Below, in pieces: positions 33,329 to 42,228 of a DNA stretch of 64,000 nucleotides. This DNA is from Bradyrhizobium sp. RD5-C2 (GTDB lineage: Bacteria; Pseudomonadota; Alphaproteobacteria; Rhizobiales; Xanthobacteraceae), in the NCBI RefSeq assembly GCF_019972155.1, contig NZ_BOVL01000024.1, positions 1-64,000 of the forward strand, given 5' to 3'. The position numbers were made by a program, and so were the translations under genes. Positions within the stretch are counted from its first letter, which is position 1; the number at the start of each line of letters is the position of its first letter. Below the pieces are notes generated by a model. It was given only the letters and a program-made list of their open reading frames with translations. It was not told the DNA's origin and did not search any database.

Positions 33329-34960
33329 TCAGCGCCTCGCGCCTGCGCCCTTCCCTGTCGCCGCTTCGTAGGCATCGCGATAGCCTCTGGCGATCGCGCG
33401 GACGCCGCGTCCGATGTCGTCGTAAACATCGTCAGGGAGGTTCGCGAGCGACACGCGAAGCGACCATTCGGGGGCATCGAAGCCACCTCCGTTCAACAGC
33501 ACGATCCCGTGGGCCTCGGCCAGCCTGAACGCAAGGTCCAGCGGGTGGACGTTCTTCTTGAGATTTTCGACGGCATCGTCGCCGATGTTCTTTCGGGCCC
33601 AGAACTCGAAGTCGATCAGGGCATAGTAGGCATCATAGTTCGGATTGGGGGTCAGCTTGTCGGCGAGCCCGAGCCCGTCGAGCAGCGACCACAGGCGCTT
33701 GTTGACGATTTCCATGCAGGCGGCCTGATAGGCCTTCTTCACATCCAGCATCTCCGCAAGCGAGAACAGGCTCATCATCACCTGCTGCGGCAACGACAGT
33801 CCCGCAGTGTGATTGAGCGCCACGTCGCGGCTGTCGGCGACGATCCGGTCGATCAGCTTGAGCTTGCGCGGCTCGAGCGTCAGCGGCCCGTAACGTTTGT
33901 CGAGCGCCTTCACGGCCTCGTCCGGGAGCTTGGCGATCTTCTTGTCGAAGATGTTGTCTTCGTGGATCGCGATGGCCCCGAGCCGCCATCCCGTGCAGCC
34001 GAAATACTTCGAATAGGAGTAGACGCCGATGGTGTTGTGCGGCAGCTCGCCGAGCAACGAACGGAAGTTGTGCACGAAGGTTCCGTAGACGTCGTCGGTG
34101 AGGATCATCAGGTCGGGACGCTTGGTCTTGACCAAATTGGCCAGCTTGGCGATCGTCTCCTTGCTCAACGCCATCCCCGGAGGATTGGACGGATTGACGA
34201 CGAAGAAGGCCTTGACCTTCGGATCTTCCAGCTTCTTGATTTCCTCGTCGGTGAACTGGAACTTGTTTTCCTGCGGAGCCCTGATCTGAACGACCTTCAG
34301 ATCGTAGTCCTCCAGGTGCGTCATCTCGATGTAGGGCGTGAAAATCGGCGTCGCCAGCGCAATCGTATCACCGGGCACCAGCAGCCGATTGGCCTTCAGC
34401 GACTTGAAGAGGTAGCACATCGCCGCCGTGCCGCCTTCGACCGCATAGATGTCGAACTTCCCGGTCGGCCGGGGCTCGCCGCAAACCGCCCACATCAGAT
34501 ATTCGTGCACGATCCGTTCGTTGTGCACCAGCATGCGATCCGGCACCGGGTAATTGTCGCCGATGATCGAGTCGACGAGTTCGTGGACGAAAGCGTCGGG
34601 ATCGAAGCCGAATTTCTTCACCGCAAAGGGCAGCATCTCGGTCAGGAAGCTCGCGCCCGGCATGTCCTTGTGCTGTGCGAGCCAGGCCTCGAACCGTCCG
34701 GCAATGCCCTTTGCCTGAGCCATGCCCCCGATGCCCGCCGGGTGCTCCATCACCCGCTTGCTCTCGGTCATGGCGAACTGTCCGAGCAGGAAGAAGCCTT
34801 CACGCGGCGTCGTGGCCACCCAGTTCGGATTGCCCCGCCCGGCGTTCAGGAAGGGCATCTGACTCCGCTTCGAATTGCTCTTCGCGAGGTTGATCAGTTC
34901 GTCCTTGATCTCGAACGGGCTCAACGCCTCGAATTTCTTTAAGGTCAGAAGATCGGCCAT
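33329..34960 (-). CDS. aspD: L-aspartate 4-decarboxylase / aspartate aminotransferase
   Basis: 543 residues, the usual length of the bifunctional AspD family. It converts aspartate to alanine and CO2. Fold-type I PLP enzyme: GNPNWVATTPREGFFLLG (about 45-62), NPSNPPGMAL, ILTDDVYGTFVHNF, and the PLP-lysine motif SYSKYFGCTGWRLG with Lys near residue 315. The two antiporter genes divergent from it would import aspartate and export alanine, so decarboxylation consumes a proton in the cytoplasm and the exchange is electrogenic. The FixK-like box at 35047 points to microoxic control. Confidence 0.94.
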   Translation of the reverse strand: MADLLTLKKFEALSPFEIKDELINLAKSNSKRSQMPFLNAGRGNPNWVATTPREGFFLLGQFAMTESKRVMEHPAGIGGMAQAKGIAGRFEAWLAQHKDMPGASFLTEMLPFAVKKFGFDPDAFVHELVDSIIGDNYPVPDRMLVHNERIVHEYLMWAVCGEPRPTGKFDIYAVEGGTAAMCYLFKSLKANRLLVPGDTIALATPIFTPYIEMTHLEDYDLKVVQIRAPQENKFQFTDEEIKKLEDPKVKAFFVVNPSNPPGMALSKETIAKLANLVKTKRPDLMILTDDVYGTFVHNFRSLLGELPHNTIGVYSYSKYFGCTGWRLGAIAIHEDNIFDKKIAKLPDEAVKALDKRYGPLTLEPRKLKLIDRIVADSRDVALNHTAGLSLPQQVMMSLFSLAEMLDVKKAYQAACMEIVNKRLWSLLDGLGLADKLTPNPNYDAYYALIDFEFWARKNIGDDAVENLKKNVHPLDLAFRLAEAHGIVLLNGGGFDAPEWSLRVSLANLPDDVYDDIGRGVRAIARGYRDAYEAATGKGAGARR

Positions 34961-35046
34961 TTGATACTCCCGGGACGATGCAAGGTGTTGGAATGGAGGT
35001 GGACAGGCGCCTTGCGCTCAGCATGAGCGGCGGCCGGTGACGAGCC

Positions 35047-35060
35047 TTGATCTATGTCAA
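35047..35060. promoter_or_regulatory. FixK/FNR-type box TTGATCTATGTCAA
   Basis: Matches TTGA-N6-TCAA. Class II spacing predicts a minus-strand start near 35012, 52 nt before the aspD ATG. Confidence 0.75.
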
Positions 35061-35147
35061 CGGTCTCGTGCGGGCCTTGCGATCGCAAGCAGCTCACGCG
35101 TGCGTTGTCGGCAAGACGATGAAATCACGAGGCTGTCGCACTCGCGG

Positions 35148-35161
35148 TTGACATAGATCAA
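35148..35161. promoter_or_regulatory. FixK/FNR-type box TTGACATAGATCAA
   Basis: Matches TTGA-N6-TCAA. Class II spacing predicts a plus-strand start near 35196, 88 nt before the first aspT ATG. Together with the box at 35047, each divergent unit has its own site. Confidence 0.75.
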
Positions 35162-35283
35162 CATCCACCTCGCCGACCGCCGTCTGATGTCGATCGATAC
35201 AGTTGCTCGCCCTTTTCGGCCCCCTGCGTGAGATCGAAGCGGGCGCATGCCGAAGCCCCGGGACAGCATGAACGGGTGACATC

Positions 35284-36975
35284 ATGATCGATTGGTTCTT
35301 TCAGACGCTGCGCACCTATCCCGAAATCGCGATCTTCCTCTCGTTGGCCCTGGGCTACTATTTCGGATCCTTCACCTACAAGGGTCTCGGCCTTGGCGCC
35401 GTCACCGCGACGCTGGTGGCCGCGGTTATCATCGGCCAGATCGGCATCACCATCTCAGGTCCGCTCAAGCCGTTTTTCTTTCTGATGTTCCTATTCGCGA
35501 TCGGTTACGGTGTCGGACCGCAATTCGTGCGCGGCATCGCGCAGGACGGCATTCCGCAGGCGATTTTCGCGGCCGTGGTTTGTGTGTTCTGCCTTCTCTC
35601 GGCGTATTTCGGCGCGAAGATCGCCGGCTACGACGTCGGATCGGCCATCGGCCTCTATGCCGGCTCGCAGACGATCTCCGCGTCGATGGGGCTCGCAACC
35701 GACGCGATTAATCGCCTTGGCCTGCCGGCGGACGAGGCCAAGAAGCTGCTCGATGCGATGCCAGTCGCCTATGCCGTGACCTATATCTTCGGCACGGTTG
35801 GGTCGGCGATCGTCCTTGCCCTGCTCGGGCCCGCGCTGCTCGGCATCGATCTCGAGACCGCCTGCAAGAGATATGAAGAGGAGCATGGCGGCAAGAAGGA
35901 GGTGGGCGGTCCGGGTACGGCCTGGCACCAGTTCGATTTGCGTGCCTATCGCGTCAGCGAACGCGGGCCGGTCGTCGGCAAGACGGTCGAGCAAGCCGAG
36001 GCGCTGATCCCCGATCATCGCATCTTCATCCTCCGGCTTCGGCAAGCTGGCAAGATCATGGAGGCAAGCTCCGGCACCGTGATTCACGCCGGCGATGTCG
36101 TCGCCGTCGCCGGCCGCCGCGACGTGCTCGTGCAGCTGATCGGCGAGCAGGCCGAGGAGGTTGACGATCGCGAGCTGCTGGCGGTGCCGATCGAGGGCGT
36201 CGATGTCTACGTCACCAGCAAGGACGTCGATGGCAAGACGCTGGCGGAACTGGCGAAGGAACCGGGCGCTCGTGGCGTATTCCTGCGCAAGATCGCCCGG
36301 GGCGCGATCGCGACCGAGATCCCGATCCTGCCGAACACGAAGATCAACCGCGGCGACATCGTCACCCTGGTCGGCCGCACGTCAGATGTCGCGGCCACCA
36401 CGAAGCTGCTGGGCCGGCCGGATCGCGCGACCGACGTTGCCGACGTAGCGTTCATCGGGGCGGCCATTGCGATCGGCGCGCTCATCGGCGCCTTCGTCTA
36501 CAAGATCGGTAGCGTGCCGCTCACCCTGTCCACCTCCGGCGGCGCGCTGATCTCCGGTCTGTTCTTCGGCTGGCTCCGATCCGTGCACCCGACGTTCGGC
36601 CGCATCCCCTCACCGACCGTGTGGTTCATGAACTCGGTCGGCCTGAATGTCTTCATTGCCGTGGTCGGCATCTCCTCGGGACCGGGATTTGTCGCCGGAT
36701 TGCAGAAGCTCGGCTTCAGCCTGTTCCTCTGGGGCGTCATCGTGACCACGGTGCCGCTGATCTTGGCGATGTTCGTCGGCAAGTACCTGTTCCGCTTCCA
36801 TGACGCGATCCTGCTCGGATGCTGCTCCGGCGCGCGCACGACCACTGCATCGCTCGGCATGATCAACGACCGCGCGAAAAGCCAGATACCCGGCCTCGGC
36901 TATACCGTCACCTACGCGGTCGGAAACACGCTGCTGACGATCTGGGGCATGGTGCTGGTGATGATGATGACTTAG
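35284..36975 (+). CDS. aspT: Aspartate:alanine antiporter, first copy
   Basis: 563 residues. Two membrane halves (about 1-195 and 385-563) of the Asp/Ala-exchanger (YidE/YbjL duplication) type enclose a cytoplasmic region (about 215-375) with two TrkA_C-like domains (AGDVVAVAGRRDVLVQLIG; RGDIVTLVGRTSDV). The halves carry GVGPQFVRGI and NSVGLNVFIAVVGISSGPGF. It exchanges external aspartate for internal alanine, with AspD generating proton-motive force. It is followed 14 nt later by a paralogue. Confidence 0.93.
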   Translation: MIDWFFQTLRTYPEIAIFLSLALGYYFGSFTYKGLGLGAVTATLVAAVIIGQIGITISGPLKPFFFLMFLFAIGYGVGPQFVRGIAQDGIPQAIFAAVVCVFCLLSAYFGAKIAGYDVGSAIGLYAGSQTISASMGLATDAINRLGLPADEAKKLLDAMPVAYAVTYIFGTVGSAIVLALLGPALLGIDLETACKRYEEEHGGKKEVGGPGTAWHQFDLRAYRVSERGPVVGKTVEQAEALIPDHRIFILRLRQAGKIMEASSGTVIHAGDVVAVAGRRDVLVQLIGEQAEEVDDRELLAVPIEGVDVYVTSKDVDGKTLAELAKEPGARGVFLRKIARGAIATEIPILPNTKINRGDIVTLVGRTSDVAATTKLLGRPDRATDVADVAFIGAAIAIGALIGAFVYKIGSVPLTLSTSGGALISGLFFGWLRSVHPTFGRIPSPTVWFMNSVGLNVFIAVVGISSGPGFVAGLQKLGFSLFLWGVIVTTVPLILAMFVGKYLFRFHDAILLGCCSGARTTTASLGMINDRAKSQIPGLGYTVTYAVGNTLLTIWGMVLVMMMT

Positions 36976-36989
36976 CCGCGGCCCGGAAC

Positions 36990-38684
36990 ATGTCGATCTG
37001 GCTGCAGCAGTTTCTGGTCCGTTATCCGGAGCTCGCGCTGTTCCTGGTGATCGCAGCGGGCTACTGGATCGGAAGCTTCAGGATCGGCGCCTTCAGCCTC
37101 GGCCCGGTGACGGGCTCGCTATTCGCTGGCCTTGCGGTCGGCGACTTCGCGCACGTGCCCGTCTCCAGCATGACCAAATCGTTCCTGTTCCTGCTGTTCC
37201 TGTTCGGGGTGGGCTATTCGGTCGGTCCGCAATTCGTGCTGGCGATGAAGCGTGACGGGCTGAAGCCGGTGCTGATGGCCGTGGTCGTGAGCCTCACCGG
37301 CCTTGCGGCGGCGATCGTCGTGGCACGCGTGCTGCGACTTGACCCCGGCTTTGCGGCCGGGCTCCTGTCAGGTGCGCTCAGCCAGAGCGCCGCAATGGGT
37401 ACGGCGACCGACGCAGTCAACTCGCTGCCTTTGTCCGACGCACAGCGTGCGTTGTTCGTCTCGCACATCGCGGTGGCCGATGCGGTTTGCTACATCTTCG
37501 GCTATGCCGGCGTGATCACGTTCTGCACGATCGTCGTCCCGGCGCTGCTGAAGATCGACCTGAAGACGGAAGCGCTCAGGCTGGAGCAGGCCCTGGGGAT
37601 CACGCGCGCCAAGCCCGGTCTGGCGTCGGCCCGGCGCAAATTCGAACTGCGCGGCTACCGGCTCGATGATCACGCGGCGATCGCCGGACTGACGGTTGCC
37701 GCCGCCGAAGCCCGCGTACCCGGGCAACGCGTGTTCATCCACCGCATTCGCCGTGGAGAGCACATCCTCGAGGCGGAGCCTGGAACGACGCTCGCGGCAG
37801 GTGACGTGATCGCGCTGTCCGCACCGCGCCAGACCATCGTGGAGCTGATCGAACCGCGCGGCGAAGAGGTGGAGGACCGGGAGTTGCTCGATATCCCTCT
37901 GATCTCGGCAGACGTGTTCCTGATCAACCCGAAGCTTGCGGGCACCAATCTCGAACAAGCCTCGGAACAGAGCTGGGCTCGCGGCCTCTATTTGCGCTCG
38001 TTGAGCCGAGGTGGAGAAGCGCTCCCCGTCGCCGCCGGGGTCGTCCTGCAGCGCGGCGATCTGCTTCGCATCGTTGGTCCCGAATCAGTGGTGCAGAATG
38101 CGGCCAAGAGCATTGGCGTCATCGTTGCGCCGAGCACCAGCATCGATTTCGTGGTGCTGGGGCTCGCGATCTTCCTCGGCGGCCTCGTCGGCGTTCTCGT
38201 CAGCTTTACGGTCGGCGGCATCAACATCTCGCTGAGCACCAGCGTCGGCACGCTGCTCGCCGGACTTCTGGTCGGCTATCTCCGCACCCGTCTGCCGCAT
38301 TTCGGCCGGATCCCCGACGGCGCCATCAGCCTGATGACGTCGCTCGGACTGGCGGCCTTTGTCGGCCTGACCGGAATTCATGCCGGCCCGATCTTCCTTT
38401 CCGCCATACGCGAGTCGGGCATCGGCCTGCTTCTGGGCGGCATGATCGTCACCCTGTTGCCGCAGATTGTCGGCTTCTGCTTCGGCCATTTCGTGCTGCG
38501 CATGAATCCCATCCTCCTGCTCGGTGCATTGACCGGGGCACAGACGGTCACGGCAGCGATGGCCGCCATTCAGGAGCGCTCCGGCAGTTCGGTGGTAGTG
38601 CTGGGCTATACGCCCGCTTATCCGATCTCGAACATTCTACTGACCACCTGGGGATCGGTCATGGTGGTCGTCGTCGCTGGATGA
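36990..38684 (+). CDS. aspT: Aspartate:alanine antiporter, second copy
   Basis: 564 residues from ATG at 36990; a longer frame back to 36819 would overlap the first copy and is rejected. It has the same duplicated membrane halves and central TrkA_C pair as its neighbour (AGDVIALSAPRQTIVELIE; RGDLLRIVGPESVVQN), with GVGYSVGPQFVLAM and TSLGLAAFVGLTGIHAGP in the conserved membrane positions. The two copies are clearly diverged, so this is an old duplication. They might form different specificities or a heteromer. Confidence 0.92.
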   Translation: MSIWLQQFLVRYPELALFLVIAAGYWIGSFRIGAFSLGPVTGSLFAGLAVGDFAHVPVSSMTKSFLFLLFLFGVGYSVGPQFVLAMKRDGLKPVLMAVVVSLTGLAAAIVVARVLRLDPGFAAGLLSGALSQSAAMGTATDAVNSLPLSDAQRALFVSHIAVADAVCYIFGYAGVITFCTIVVPALLKIDLKTEALRLEQALGITRAKPGLASARRKFELRGYRLDDHAAIAGLTVAAAEARVPGQRVFIHRIRRGEHILEAEPGTTLAAGDVIALSAPRQTIVELIEPRGEEVEDRELLDIPLISADVFLINPKLAGTNLEQASEQSWARGLYLRSLSRGGEALPVAAGVVLQRGDLLRIVGPESVVQNAAKSIGVIVAPSTSIDFVVLGLAIFLGGLVGVLVSFTVGGINISLSTSVGTLLAGLLVGYLRTRLPHFGRIPDGAISLMTSLGLAAFVGLTGIHAGPIFLSAIRESGIGLLLGGMIVTLLPQIVGFCFGHFVLRMNPILLLGALTGAQTVTAAMAAIQERSGSSVVVLGYTPAYPISNILLTTWGSVMVVVVAG

Positions 38685-38850
38685 GTCATTTCTGGACGGC
38701 ATTGGCACGATCGCCGAAGCCACGCATTTCCGTTCAGCGAAGACCGGAAAGCCCCGTAGAGTCCCGGGTTGCCCTCCGCTGTCGGGTGCGGGAGCCTTTC
38801 CGTTCCTCCTGAAGGCGGGGCAAGATGGACATTGCTACTATCGGCGATCC

Positions 38851-39831
38851 ATGAGCGCGGAACGCAAGGGTCAGTCCGGCCGTTCCGAACCGCTTGACGC
38901 GCTCAGAGGGCTGGCCATTTCGATGGTCATCGCCCGGCACTATTTCGGCTTTAAATACGGCATGCTGGGCGTTGATCTGTTCTTCGTCCTCAGCGGCTTT
39001 CTGATCGGCGGCATCCTGCTGGATAGCCGCGAACAGCCCGGCTATTTCTCGTCCTTTTATGGACGGAGGGCGTTTCGGATCCTGCCGCTGTATTGGCTGC
39101 TGCTGGCGCTCGTGCCGCCAGATCACTGGGGTTACTACCTGTTCTTCATCCAGGCCATCCCGTGGCTGGAGTTCGGCTATCCGCAGTCTGACCTGACCTT
39201 CGTCACCTGGACGCTGGCCATCGAAGAGCAGTTCTATCTGATCCTGCCCATCCTGATTTACTGGCTGCCACGCCGATGGCTGATCCCTACCATTTGGGCG
39301 GGTGTGCTGCTGGCGCCGGTCTGGCGCTGGCTGTTTCACGCCTATCTGCCCGACCATTCCTGGCAGTTTCTGCTGCCCGGTCGCCTCGATGAACTGTTCG
39401 GCGGCGTCCTCCTCGCCTGCTTCATGCGCGGCTACTGCCGCTCCCGCTCCGTGTGGATGATGCTGGCCTGCGTGCCGCCACTTTGCGATGTGGCGTATGC
39501 CATCGTGGTTGAACCCTTCGGCTTTCTCTCCATCGCAGCATTCGCATGCTGCGCGATTGTGTGGTTGGGCGCCAACATGGAACGGACAGAACTGCTTCGT
39601 CCGTTCGTATGGCCGGGACGCAGATGCTATTCGCTCTATCTATTCCACATGCTCGTCTACGATGTGTTCTTTGACTTCGGCCGTCCGCTTGCAGGGTGCC
39701 TTGCACTTCCGGTTGTCTGCGTCCTGGCGGAGATCATCTGGCGCACGATCGAGTCTCCGCTGATCGGCTACGCGAGGAAACGATTTGCGCGAGCCAAGCC
39801 AGCGACGATCAGGGTCGTTGGTGTCGTTTAG
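38851..39831 (+). CDS. Acyltransferase 3 family membrane protein (OafA/YrhL-like)
   Basis: 326 residues, about ten membrane segments. The acyltransferase-3 signature is present: RSEPLDALRGLAISMVIARHYF (about 7-28) with the conserved Arg and His, then GVDLFFVLSGFLIGGILL and ITWT-like TWTLAIEEQFYLILPIL. Such proteins acetylate or succinylate exported polysaccharides or lipids. No polysaccharide operon surrounds it, so the acceptor is unknown. Confidence 0.88.
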   Translation: MSAERKGQSGRSEPLDALRGLAISMVIARHYFGFKYGMLGVDLFFVLSGFLIGGILLDSREQPGYFSSFYGRRAFRILPLYWLLLALVPPDHWGYYLFFIQAIPWLEFGYPQSDLTFVTWTLAIEEQFYLILPILIYWLPRRWLIPTIWAGVLLAPVWRWLFHAYLPDHSWQFLLPGRLDELFGGVLLACFMRGYCRSRSVWMMLACVPPLCDVAYAIVVEPFGFLSIAAFACCAIVWLGANMERTELLRPFVWPGRRCYSLYLFHMLVYDVFFDFGRPLAGCLALPVVCVLAEIIWRTIESPLIGYARKRFARAKPATIRVVGVV

Positions 39832-39989
39832 AGCAAATGCAAGGGGGTGACCGGAGCAGCGGCCATGCCAAACGGCCGCGCGCTCATCCCGGTGCCGCGG
39901 TTGAATCTCCTGCTGGAACCAACAATTAACGAATCAGCTTAAAATGATGGGGTCATTGCCAGGCTGGCGCTCGACACCAAGAGGCTGAA

Positions 39990-40277
39990 ATGAATTGGGT
40001 CAAGGCACTGCTGCTGCTCTCCGTGCTGCTCCTTGGATGCGCGGACCTCGCGACCACCAACCGGATTTTGGAGCTCGGGTTCGGCGAGGCGAACCCGTTC
40101 ATGGAGATGGCGCAGGCCTGGTTCGGCGCCTGGTGGCTGATCCCGAAATTGGGTTTAACGTTCCTCGTCATCGCGTTGCTTTGGCGCAGCGAAAGCCTTT
40201 CCAGGATTGCCCTTGTGGTGGCGTTTTGCGCGACGCCCGTCATCAACAACCTCGTCCTTCTCGCAGGCGCGAGCTGA
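39990..40277 (+). CDS. Small membrane protein, DUF5658-like
   Basis: 95 residues with three hydrophobic segments (about 5-20, 45-65, 70-92). The segment LATTNRILELGFGEANPFM resembles the DUF5658 pattern in which an Asp/Thr helix is followed by xEANPxM. No known function. The 158-nt gap before it shows nothing I can name. Confidence 0.65.
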   Translation: MNWVKALLLLSVLLLGCADLATTNRILELGFGEANPFMEMAQAWFGAWWLIPKLGLTFLVIALLWRSESLSRIALVVAFCATPVINNLVLLAGAS

Positions 40278-40422
40278 ACCAGACACATCCCAATCGAGAT
40301 TTGGCGATCTGACCGTCCTGCTCGCTTGTTGCGAGCAGGCATGATCCGATCAACGTCCGACTCCTCTGCCGCCTGACCAGCGCCGTCGCTGCCTTGCCCG
40401 TCGCATGCGATCGGGCACGCGG

Positions 40423-41343
40423 TCAGGTCTGCCCGATGAACTCCGTGATCAGGGCGCCGATTTCCTCCGGGGCATCCTCAAAACAATAGTGCCCGACGCC
40501 GGCAAGACGCCTGACCGGTGCCGCCGGGAAGATCGCGGAAAACAGCGGCAGCAAATGCTCTGCGTGCAGCGTGCGGTCCGCTTCGCCCCAGATAGCGAGT
40601 GCAGTCTTGCTGCGGATCACGCGGTCGGCTGTGGGATCCGGCGCGTCGAACCTGTGCGCGCCGATCGCAAAGCCCCTGGCCCATCCGATCGCACCGAGGC
40701 AGTCAGCCGGACGCGCGAAGGGTGCGCCGTAGGCGGCGAGCCAAGCGTCGGTGATGATGGCGTTGTTCTCGAAGCCGTTGAGCTTGAGCGTGCTCAGGAT
40801 GTTGAAGCCGAGTTGGCCGAGAATCGGCTCGAGCTCACCGTCCGCTTCGGCCTTTGCGATCCATTGAAACCAGGGCGAGGCCAGCGCATTGGCGGTGACG
40901 CGCTCGAACAGATCGCTTTGCCCGAACGGCGTCGGCCCGTTGGCCGAGATGATGCGGCGGATGCGATCCGGATGCCTCGCCGCGAACCCCATGCCGACGG
41001 GGCCGCCGAAGTCATGCATGACCAACGTGATGTCGGCGAGATCGAGCGCAAGGACCAGCGCTTCGAGATTGTCGACATGGTCCTGCAGCCAATAGCTGCG
41101 CTCCGCCGGCGTCGCACTCTTGCCGAACCCCATGTGATCCGGAACGACCACGCGGTGCGTGGTGCTGAGGAGTGGCACGAGATGGCGAAACAGATAGCCC
41201 CAGGTCGGTTCGCCATGAAGGCAGAGCACCACCTCGCCGTCCCGCGGGCCTTCGTCGAGATAGTGCATCCGGAAGCCCGGCGCCGAGCTGAAATGCGGTG
41301 CGAACGGAAACGTGCCGTCGAAGGTGGCGTCGGGTTGGATCAT
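40423..41343 (-). CDS. Haloalkane-dehalogenase-like alpha/beta hydrolase
   Basis: 306 residues. HGEPTWGYLFRHLVP (about 44-58) carries the oxyanion motif typical of haloalkane dehalogenases of the DhlA/DhmA type, and the nucleophile elbow is MHDFGGPVG (Asp about 110) rather than a Ser. A late acidic residue lies in IWGEAD and the catalytic His in GVGHYCFEDAP. Known dehalogenases have Trp after the nucleophile as a halide ligand; here it is Phe, so halide binding and true dehalogenase activity are uncertain. It is divergent from an HxlR regulator. Confidence 0.82.
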   Translation of the reverse strand: MIQPDATFDGTFPFAPHFSSAPGFRMHYLDEGPRDGEVVLCLHGEPTWGYLFRHLVPLLSTTHRVVVPDHMGFGKSATPAERSYWLQDHVDNLEALVLALDLADITLVMHDFGGPVGMGFAARHPDRIRRIISANGPTPFGQSDLFERVTANALASPWFQWIAKAEADGELEPILGQLGFNILSTLKLNGFENNAIITDAWLAAYGAPFARPADCLGAIGWARGFAIGAHRFDAPDPTADRVIRSKTALAIWGEADRTLHAEHLLPLFSAIFPAAPVRRLAGVGHYCFEDAPEEIGALITEFIGQT

Positions 41344-41357
41344 GGCTGGCCTCGAGC

Positions 41358-41374
41358 GGTTTTAAATTGAAACC
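41358..41374. promoter_or_regulatory. Possible HxlR operator
   Basis: A 5-bp inverted repeat GGTTT/AAACC with a 7-nt AT-rich spacer lies 15 nt upstream of the dehalogenase-like start and in the 149-nt gap shared with the HxlR gene. A second partial copy (GGTTTTACTTTGCAACC) follows at 41391. Confidence 0.4.
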
Positions 41375-41492
41375 ACCCTGTAGCGCTTGAGGTTTTACTT
41401 TGCAACCGATATATCGAGCTCCGACTCGGGCGGTCTTTCGGGACCGCGCCACCGATTCACGACGTGGAATGAGGAGCGTCAGGCGGAGCACG

Positions 41493-41963
41493 ATGGCCAA
41501 GCGAGTGAGCCACAGGGACTCGATATGCGGCGTGGCCCGGCCGCTGGACGCGATCGGCGATTGGTGGTCGCTGTTGATCGTGCGCGATGCATTCGATGGG
41601 CTGCGCCGGTTCGGCGAATTTCAGAAGAGCCTCGGGCTTGCCAAGAACATCCTCTCTGCCCGGCTCCGCAATCTGCTGGCGCACGGAATCATGGAGACCG
41701 TGCCCGCCGCGGACGGCAGCCCGTATCAGGAATATGTGCTGACCGAAAAGGGACGCGGGCTGTTTCCGCTCCTTGTCGCGCTCCGGCAATGGGGTGAGGA
41801 CTTCTTCTTCGAACCCGACGAAGCGCATGTGCTGCTGGTCGACCGAAAGAGCGGGCTGCCGGTGCGCCGCCTCGAACTGAGAGCGCAGGACGGACGCGTC
41901 GTTGGTGCAGGAGACACGATGGTGCGGCTGCCGCAGACTTCACCTGAGAACGGCATCGCGTGA
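41493..41963 (+). CDS. HxlR-family transcription regulator
   Basis: 156 residues from ATG at 41493 (GGCGGAG upstream); an earlier in-frame start at 41400 lies within the putative promoter. The winged-helix HxlR domain spans about 10-105: CGVARPLDAIGDWWSLLIVRDAFDGLRRFGEFQKSLG, ILSARLRNLLAHGIME, YVLTEKGRGLFPLL. The single Cys near residue 12 is at the position often used for redox or electrophile sensing in this family. Divergent arrangement suggests it controls the dehalogenase-like gene. Confidence 0.88.
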   Translation: MAKRVSHRDSICGVARPLDAIGDWWSLLIVRDAFDGLRRFGEFQKSLGLAKNILSARLRNLLAHGIMETVPAADGSPYQEYVLTEKGRGLFPLLVALRQWGEDFFFEPDEAHVLLVDRKSGLPVRRLELRAQDGRVVGAGDTMVRLPQTSPENGIA

Positions 41964-42048
41964 GACGCGCGTGCTCCACGCAGGACCGCTGTCAGCAACC
42001 GGATCTTAACCGTCCTTGCCGCAGCATCCGCGCGTGGAGGTTCGACCA

Positions 42049-42216
42049 ATGCAGACATTCCGGATTTCGCTGAGCGACGGGGAGCGGAAATTCCACACGG
42101 CGATTCAGGCGCCGGATGCCGCGTCCGCGCGTATCAAGGCGGCCTACTTCTTCGACATATCGAAATGGCGGATCTTGAGCGTGTCGCTGAGCGGAGCCAG
42201 CGCCGCCGCGGCTTAG
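42049..42216 (+). CDS. Small hypothetical protein, 55 residues
   Basis: ATG at 42049 with GTGGAGG 9 nt upstream; a longer frame from 42016 lacks such a site. The sequence MQTFRISLSDGERKFHTAI, APDAASARIKAAYFFDISKWRI reads as a small compact alpha/beta domain. I do not recognise a family. Good translation signals and codon use typical of the region support a real gene. Confidence 0.55.
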   Translation: MQTFRISLSDGERKFHTAIQAPDAASARIKAAYFFDISKWRILSVSLSGASAAAA

Positions 42217-42228
42217 TCGCTGCGCGCC

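Noticed and set aside
33260..34942. A 560-residue plus-strand frame opposite aspD
   Set aside because: The minus strand encodes a complete PLP decarboxylase with its catalytic Lys; the plus-strand translation has no domain.
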